The notes below the pieces were generated by a model, which was given only the letters and a program-made list of their open reading frames with translations, was not told where the DNA came from and searched no databases. Both the position numbers and the translations under genes were made by a program. 23,028 bases of DNA. It comes from a virus. Positions 17,993 through 23,028 of this stretch are shown piece by piece (position 1 is the first letter of the stretch; every line of letters starts with the position of its first letter). The DNA is taken from IMG/VR virus record IMGVR_UViG_3300025853_000706, positions 1 through 23,028 of that record. One strand, 5' to 3'.

Positions 17993-18256
17993 ATGGCATA
18001 CGCAGCATCTGGTCTTAATCGTCTTGCAGGGGCGTCTAATGGCAACCTGTGGTTTTATACTACCGCAGACGCTATCGCGACTGTGAACACAGAAGGTTAC
18101 TTCAATAACGCAGCAAACATGCTTAATGTTCGCGATGTTATTATTGTGGCTGATACAAACACACCAACAACAAGTTTTGTTAGTGTGCTTTCTAATACTG
18201 GTTCCGTTGTAGATGTATCTGATGGTACAGCTATAGCTGAAACAGACTCAGACTAA
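17993..18256 (+). CDS. Small head protein (decoration/cement candidate)
   Basis: The 87-residue product reads MAYAASGLNRLAGASNGNLW, FYTTADAIATVNTEGYFNNA, ANMLNVRDVIIVADTNTPTT and ends with an acidic tail (GTAIAETDSD). Beta-strand-rich, with 'LWxYxTxDxxxxVxxxGYFxxAAxxLxvGDxI' typical of small proteins encoded right after capsid genes, in T7-like and other phages. Most likely it decorates or cements the head; a tail-fibre-type role is also known for similar repeats. AGGAGGATTAGAC precedes the ATG. It is the last gene before the hairpin at 18262. Confidence 0.78.
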   Translation: MAYAASGLNRLAGASNGNLWFYTTADAIATVNTEGYFNNAANMLNVRDVIIVADTNTPTTSFVSVLSNTGSVVDVSDGTAIAETDSD

Positions 18257-18261
18257 AGGAG

Positions 18262-18295
18262 TAGGGGAGGTCAAGGTATTAACTTACCTCCCCTA
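18262..18295 (+). terminator. Perfect 10-bp hairpin between head and tail genes
   Basis: TAGGGGAGGT (18262-18271) pairs perfectly with ACCTCCCCTA (18286-18295); the 14-base loop allows a further AAG/CTT pairing. It follows the decoration gene and lies seven bases before the tail tubular A start. T7 has its main late terminator at this point, after the capsid gene. There is no T-run after it, so termination would be partial or the hairpin may act as an RNA processing or stability element. Confidence 0.6.
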
Positions 18296-18302
18296 ACCAC
18301 AT

Positions 18303-18896
18303 ATGGCACTTATAAGCACAACGGCTAATTCGCCAATTGATATTTGCAGTCGGGCATTAATTCTAATTGGTGCTGACCCAATTACTTCATTTGATGATGG
18401 AAATACAGAAGCCTTAGTTGCTGTCAATATGTATGAAGATGTTGCTAGGGCATCTTTAGTAAACTCTCGTTGGAGATTTGCTACAAACCAAGCTGTTTTG
18501 AATTTATTAACTGCTGCTCCTACTGGCAGATATGATCGCGCCTATCAACTTCCAAGTGATACCCTTATGCTTCACGCTGTTACAGTAAGCGATCTACCTA
18601 TTGATTATCAAATTTATGGAAACAAAGTTTTTTCAGATACTGATCCGTCAGATATTGTAGTTGCTGATTATACTTTTAGAGCAGAGGAGCAAGACTGGCC
18701 CTCTTATTTTACAATTGCTGTTGAGTATTCTTTGGCAGTTGTATTTGCTACGTCAATTGCAAGAGACTCTACACTTGCAGCATTAATGCAAAGCCAAGGC
18801 CAAAACGCTATGGCAAAAGCAAGAAGCCTAGACTCGCAGCAGCAGACTTCAAGAAAGCTTACAACATCTAGGTTCATTGCTGAAAGGCGCAGTTAA
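18303..18896 (+). CDS. Tail tubular protein A-like (T7 gp11-like adaptor)
   Basis: The 197-residue protein starts MALISTTANSPIDICSRALI and continues LIGADPITSFDDGNTEALVA, SLVNSRWRFATNQAVLNLLT, then RAEEQDWPSYFTIAVEYSLA and a basic Ser/Gln end. 'N.AL..lG..pI.SF.D.t.eA...n..Y..~r...L....W.FA' is the common start of tail tubular A and related adaptors that ring the portal. No Shine-Dalgarno is visible before the only suitable ATG (18303); the bases just upstream are the 3' arm of a hairpin. It overlaps the next gene by one base. Confidence 0.82.
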   Translation: MALISTTANSPIDICSRALILIGADPITSFDDGNTEALVAVNMYEDVARASLVNSRWRFATNQAVLNLLTAAPTGRYDRAYQLPSDTLMLHAVTVSDLPIDYQIYGNKVFSDTDPSDIVVADYTFRAEEQDWPSYFTIAVEYSLAVVFATSIARDSTLAALMQSQGQNAMAKARSLDSQQQTSRKLTTSRFIAERRS

Positions 18897-21160
18897 TGGC
18901 TAGAATCAGGGTTCCTATTACTAACTTCCAGTATGGTGAAGTTAGCCCATCTCTTGTGTCCAGAACAGATACAAAAGTTTATTCAAACTCTGCAAAATCT
19001 GTTGAAAACTTTTTTCTTAGAAACGAAGGCGGTTTGCTAAAACGCTTTGGTACTAAGCGTATTTATGAGTTTGACACAACACTAGACACAGATAAATTTC
19101 AGCAACACAGGATTGTCCCTTTTATTTTTTCTGATGATGAGCGTTATATAATTTCACTTGAGCATCAAAAAATTAGATGTTTCCAAATTAATCCTACTAC
19201 TGGTGCCATTTCTTTAGTGGCTACTGTAACACAAGATGTTGATAGTGCCGCCCTGCCTATTACTCACGATATCTTGCATGAGATTACATTTGCTCAATCA
19301 GGCGATGTAATGTTTCTCGCTCATAATACGTTTATGATTCGCAAGTTAGTGCGTACTAGTTTAACAGCTTTTCAAGTTGAGACTTATCAATTTGCTGAAA
19401 GCGCAGATGGGTACAGAGTTAATCAGCCTTACTACCCTTTCCAAGATTTAACAGTAACCCTTGACCCTTCAGCTTCAACAGGGAATGGAGTTACATTAAC
19501 CACTAGCGCAAATTATTTTGACACAACAGGAACGCAATCAGGTGGTAATTACGCCAGTTCTAAGCATATTGGCATTGTTTTGCGTTATCACGATAACGAA
19601 GTTTTGATTACTTCTGTTCAATCAGCAACACAAGCAACAGGAAATATTACTAATGAGTTGCTTGTTCATCTTGATGTTGATGCTCTTGAAACTACAGAAG
19701 GTATAGCTGATGTTGAGATGACCTTTCCTTTGCATGGATTATCTACAGGTGACTCAATTGTAATTTCAGAAGCTGGTGCTGTAGGCGGGATTGCTAGAAA
19801 TCAAATCAATGGGACTAGATCAGTACAGGAAATTATTGATGAAAATGTAATTGTGTTTACAGCAGGGGCAAACGCGTCTAGCTCTACTGTAGGTGGCGGC
19901 TCACCAAAGGTAGTGACACATGCGCCAACAACACAATGGAGCGAACAGTCTTACTCTGCATTACGCGGTTTCCCAGCGGCAGTAGCGTTCCACGAAAATA
20001 GATTATGGTTTGGCGGCACTATCTCACAACCTGACGGATTGTGGGGCAGTAAAAGTTCTGAATATTTTAACTTCGATGTAGGTGACGCTGAGGATAATGA
20101 CGCTCTTGATTTAACTGCTAGTATTGGTGAGATTAACTCAATACGTCATATTGTATCTAACCGTGATCTACAGGTGTTTACATCAACATCAGAGTTTTAT
20201 ATTCCATCATTTGTTGAAAAACCTATTACAGCAACTAATGCTCGTATTAAAAGGCAAACACCATTTGGAGCAAGTTATGTAAAGCCATTTTCGTTTGATG
20301 GTGCAACTATGTATGTACAGAAGCATGGCTCTGTTGTGCGTGAGTTTGTTTATTCAGATGCAGAAGGTGCGTATGTTGCTAACGGTATTAGTCAGCTTTC
20401 ATCGCATTTAATTAACAACCCAATTCAAATGTCTGTGCTTAATGGCGCAATCAATCGTCCAGAATCATATGCTTTTTTTGTAAATCAAGATGGTGAGATT
20501 GCATTGCTTACATCTAACAGGGCTGAAGAACGTGCTGGCTGGGCTAAGTTTACCACCAAAGGCAAGTTCCATTCTATTTGCACTGTTGATGATCGCGTAT
20601 TTCTTGTAGGCCTGTATGATACTGGCGCAGGCACACAAAAATATATTCTTACTGAATTTGATTCTAATTTAAATTTAGATTTTTCTGATACGTTTACTGG
20701 CGTTGCTGGTGTGTTTGATGTATCTGCTCATTTCCAAAATGGTGCTGTAGTTGATGTAGTTGATGATACAGATTACATAGGCCAGTTTACTGTGGCTGGT
20801 GGGAATGTTGATGTGTCTGCTGTATCAGAAATAACAGGTGCAGAAATTGGTTATTCATTTACTGTAAGCGCAGAAACTCTACCTATTGATGCCAATGTTC
20901 AAGGCGGCCCATTAACTGGAAACCCTCGCTCTGTTAATAGAGTAATACTTGATGTGCTAGATACTTTATCTCTTACAGTAAACGGCAAGCAACTTGCAAT
21001 TCGGCGTGTTGGTGACGATTTAAGCTTGGATCGTGTGGCAATTCAAGGCAAGCAAGAGTTTCGTTTGCTTGGTTACAGTAAAGACCCAACAATTAAAATA
21101 ACTCAAAGCGCACCATTGTCACTACAAATCAATGGAATTATTGCGGAGGTATCATTCTAA
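18896..21160 (+). CDS. Tail tubular protein B-like / tail nozzle (T7 gp12-like)
   Basis: The 754-residue beta-rich protein starts MARIRVPITNFQYGEVSPSL with 'RTDTKVYSNSAKSVENFFLR NEGGLLKRFG' (11-52), the signature of tail tubular B and P22 gp10-like stabilisation proteins: 'f..GE.sP.l.gR.D...Y......~eN~~v...Gg~.rRpGT'. Further marks are RGFPAAVAFHENRLWFGGTI (near 358-377), PDGLWGSKSSEYFNFD and AFFVNQDGEIALLTSNRAEE. It forms the distal nozzle of the short tail through which DNA passes. The start (AAAGGCGCAGTTA upstream) and stop are coupled to both neighbours. Confidence 0.88.
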   Translation: MARIRVPITNFQYGEVSPSLVSRTDTKVYSNSAKSVENFFLRNEGGLLKRFGTKRIYEFDTTLDTDKFQQHRIVPFIFSDDERYIISLEHQKIRCFQINPTTGAISLVATVTQDVDSAALPITHDILHEITFAQSGDVMFLAHNTFMIRKLVRTSLTAFQVETYQFAESADGYRVNQPYYPFQDLTVTLDPSASTGNGVTLTTSANYFDTTGTQSGGNYASSKHIGIVLRYHDNEVLITSVQSATQATGNITNELLVHLDVDALETTEGIADVEMTFPLHGLSTGDSIVISEAGAVGGIARNQINGTRSVQEIIDENVIVFTAGANASSSTVGGGSPKVVTHAPTTQWSEQSYSALRGFPAAVAFHENRLWFGGTISQPDGLWGSKSSEYFNFDVGDAEDNDALDLTASIGEINSIRHIVSNRDLQVFTSTSEFYIPSFVEKPITATNARIKRQTPFGASYVKPFSFDGATMYVQKHGSVVREFVYSDAEGAYVANGISQLSSHLINNPIQMSVLNGAINRPESYAFFVNQDGEIALLTSNRAEERAGWAKFTTKGKFHSICTVDDRVFLVGLYDTGAGTQKYILTEFDSNLNLDFSDTFTGVAGVFDVSAHFQNGAVVDVVDDTDYIGQFTVAGGNVDVSAVSEITGAEIGYSFTVSAETLPIDANVQGGPLTGNPRSVNRVILDVLDTLSLTVNGKQLAIRRVGDDLSLDRVAIQGKQEFRLLGYSKDPTIKITQSAPLSLQINGIIAEVSF

Positions 21161-21597
21161 TGTTTCAGTTACTAGGTACAGCATTTAGCGCATTTGCTTC
21201 CATTCAAGCTGGTGCAGCGCAACGCAGGGCTGAAGAAGCGCAAGCTTTACAGTATGAGCAAGAAAAACGTCAGAATAAGATTGAGACTTTGCAGCGTCAC
21301 AATGACCGTCTTGCATCTTATGATTCAGCTAGAGCAGCTAACCTTGCTTGGTTTACTTTTGCTGGCAGAGATATAACCAGTGATCGCTCTGTCAAAGCTT
21401 TCCTAGATAAGCAGCGTGAAGTTGCGTTTACTGATGTGTCTCGTTCTGACAAACAGGGTTACGCTGAAGGATCACAACTTGCTATGCAAGCACAGGTAGC
21501 AAGGGAGCGTGGTCGTGCTGCTTCTACTGCTGGTATGATTAAAGGGTTTTCAACTATCGCAAGCGGTTTGCACAACTACAATCTAACGAAAGTGTAG
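21160..21597 (+). CDS. Internal virion protein (T7 gp14-like)
   Basis: The 145-residue product begins MFQLLGTAFSAFASIQAGAA, then a charged coiled coil (AEEAQALQYEQEKRQNKIET) and ends with an Ala/Gly-rich helical region (AASTAGMIKGFSTIASGLHN). In T7-like phages the gene after tail tubular B encodes gp14, a small internal protein ejected into the outer membrane at infection; it too has a hydrophobic Ala-rich start followed by a coiled coil. GGAGGTATCATTCTA precedes the ATG. The function is inferred mostly from position and build. Confidence 0.75.
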   Translation: MFQLLGTAFSAFASIQAGAAQRRAEEAQALQYEQEKRQNKIETLQRHNDRLASYDSARAANLAWFTFAGRDITSDRSVKAFLDKQREVAFTDVSRSDKQGYAEGSQLAMQAQVARERGRAASTAGMIKGFSTIASGLHNYNLTKV

Positions 21598-21604
21598 ATG
21601 TGAT

Positions 21605-23028
21605 ATGGCAGTAATAAGAGAAAAACAACAGTTTAGAAACTCACGCATTGGCGTGGTTCGCATGGACACTGGTGAAAGCCAGATGTGGCAGACTGTTGCT
21701 TCTGCTGCTGACTCTTTAACTCAGCAAGCTTTTAAGCAAGCTTCTGTAGAAGCACAGAACAAAGGCAAAGAGTTTGCAGAATCTGTTGGTGAAGAGTCAT
21801 TAAGAACAATTGATCCAGCCACAGGCAAACCTCAGGCGTTTAAAGCACCAACAAGCTTTGGAACTATTGCTCAAGCTGCTTATGAGGAAACTTTAGATCG
21901 CAGATACATCCGCACTGTTGATAGAGAAATAAGAGACAAGGCAAATGAGACTTATCTTAAATATGAGTTTGATCCGCAAGGTGTAGAAAAATACTCACAG
22001 GTTATGGAAGACTATGTTAGTGGCATGACCAAGAACGCTGACAAGCGTTTTGAAGGAATTGTTCGTGACACAGGCGCAGCTTACATTGCCAGCACAAAAT
22101 TTAATCTTATGCAAAAGCGCAACCTTAGAATCAAAGAGGCAGAGCAAATTGCACAAAGAGATGATGCAAAAGAGAATGCCTCATTTATTGAATCTATGGC
22201 TGAAAATGTAAACTGGAGTTTGCCAGATTCACAAGGCCACAGAGATGTTGAAGACATGTACATGGAAGGCGTTGCTGGTCAAAGGGCAGCAAATGTTGCT
22301 GGCTTAATTTCTGATGCACAGTTTGAAGCAAATGTAGGTGTAATGCGTAGAGCGTTGCCTAAAGCGATACTGTCAAAGATGATTAACTTTGATGCTGTGT
22401 ATGAAAAGGAAGATGGCAGTACAGTTCAAGTAAACTCTGATGTAGCCCTTTCTATAGAAAACTCACTAAAAACTAATAGGGTTCTTGATGAAGTGCCTAC
22501 AGCTTTGAAGCCTCAAGTTCAAAGAATACTTGATTCAGAAGCTTACGACAAAGATCGTGAAAACATAAGCCGTCATGTCACAGCACTTAGGACAAACTTA
22601 AGTCTAAAAGAATCGGATGCTGTTAAGCTAACAGCGTTTCAACAGACAGTTCTTAATGTTGCAGAAGAAGGTTTTGTAGTTGATACAAAAGATTCACAGG
22701 TAAAAAAAGCTGGTGATGTTTTAATAGCAAATGAAGTTGAGGGTTTAGACCCAGCAAGACCTAATATGGTTCCTTACTTTACAAGCGAAGAGTCTACAAA
22801 AGAAGATGCGCCTTGGAAAGTTATGGTTGTTGGGAAAGGCATTATAACTGAAGGCATGGAGTTAACATTAAAAAGAGCTTATAGGCTTGAAGGCATGACC
22901 AAAGAGCAGTTACAAATTTCTTTAAGCCATTATGATTACTTAGCAAATGTAAATATTGCAGGCTCTACTGTTAACAAAACATTAGACACAACTTTGTCAA
23001 ACGATGAAAACGCATTTTTACGCACACT
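21605..23028 (+). CDS. Large internal virion protein (T7 gp15/gp16-like), partial
   Basis: An uninterrupted frame runs from the ATG at 21605 to the window end (474 complete codons). The product starts MAVIREKQQFRNSRIGVVRM and is polar, helix-rich and Gln/Glu/Ala rich, for example EESLRTIDPATGKPQAF, AQAAYEETLDRRYIRTVDRE and EANVGVMRRALPKAILSKMI. This matches internal core proteins that follow gp14 and form the ejection channel in the cell envelope. No lytic transglycosylase motif is seen in the part present, so gp15-like is more likely than the N-terminus of gp16. The start is close to the previous stop (seven bases), with only a weak GATG-type site. Confidence 0.78.
   Translation, partial: MAVIREKQQFRNSRIGVVRMDTGESQMWQTVASAADSLTQQAFKQASVEAQNKGKEFAESVGEESLRTIDPATGKPQAFKAPTSFGTIAQAAYEETLDRRYIRTVDREIRDKANETYLKYEFDPQGVEKYSQVMEDYVSGMTKNADKRFEGIVRDTGAAYIASTKFNLMQKRNLRIKEAEQIAQRDDAKENASFIESMAENVNWSLPDSQGHRDVEDMYMEGVAGQRAANVAGLISDAQFEANVGVMRRALPKAILSKMINFDAVYEKEDGSTVQVNSDVALSIENSLKTNRVLDEVPTALKPQVQRILDSEAYDKDRENISRHVTALRTNLSLKESDAVKLTAFQQTVLNVAEEGFVVDTKDSQVKKAGDVLIANEVEGLDPARPNMVPYFTSEESTKEDAPWKVMVVGKGIITEGMELTLKRAYRLEGMTKEQLQISLSHYDYLANVNIAGSTVNKTLDTTLSNDENAFLRT

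Overview
The window is one continuous piece of a tailed double-stranded DNA phage with a T7-like (podovirus) virion. The portal, scaffold, capsid, tail-tube and internal-virion genes follow the T7 order in outline. The sequence is AT-rich by eye, many genes overlap by 1 to 20 bases, and several small proteins look like those I recall from uncultured marine phages. With a three-TM holin of the gene-transfer-agent type, this makes a marine phage of an alphaproteobacterium the best guess; the host is an inference. No phage RNA polymerase, DNA polymerase, integrase, tRNA, CRISPR array or insertion sequence was seen.

Layout. (1) 1-1772, rightward: the last codons of an upstream gene, then a lysis cassette of a one-TM coiled-coil protein, a two-TM holin-like protein, a small Cys protein, a GTA-type holin and an M15 peptidase endolysin. 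It ends at a hairpin near 1775-1808 where two transcripts converge. (2) 8924-1838, leftward: the early region. In order of transcription it holds an isolated first gene closed by a strong terminator, two zinc-finger-like or membrane miniproteins, a DUF932 protein, several small regulatory proteins (two zinc ribbons, one winged helix, two HTH), a Holliday-junction-resolvase-like nuclease, an O-like initiator, a P-like helicase-loader candidate, and a recombination cluster of YqaJ-type exonuclease, ERF annealing protein, a 42-residue coiled-coil protein and a DUF736-like protein with an SSB-like tail. (3) 8925-9394: a hairpin-rich divergent control region ending in a TTGACA promoter that faces right. 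(4) 9395-23028, rightward: small terminase, nine small mostly basic proteins, large terminase, portal, Bbp19-like protein, scaffold, gp13-like protein, major capsid, decoration protein, a hairpin, tail tubular A and B, gp14-like and the start of a gp15/gp16-like internal virion protein cut by the window end.

How it fits together. The recombination and replication genes look lambda-like (initiator plus loader, exonuclease plus annealing protein) while the virion genes look T7-like, so the phage is mosaic and probably depends on the host RNA polymerase. The most interesting signal is three exact-period 21-bp repeats inside the O-like gene. Each carries a TTGC-N5-GCAA dyad and they are followed by a purine-biased AT-rich tract, the architecture of the lambda origin. 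The same dyad, as a perfect 19-bp palindrome, overlaps the -35 box of an early promoter near 8120, which suggests one protein could read both the origin and a promoter. Other unusual features are an almost invariant AGGAGAACTA leader before most leftward genes, two long out-of-frame gene overlaps, and a possible frameshift at an A8 run that would join an HTH domain to a zinc ribbon. The late transcription unit probably runs off the right end and back in at position 1, so the full genome is likely circularly permuted or opened next to the lysis genes.
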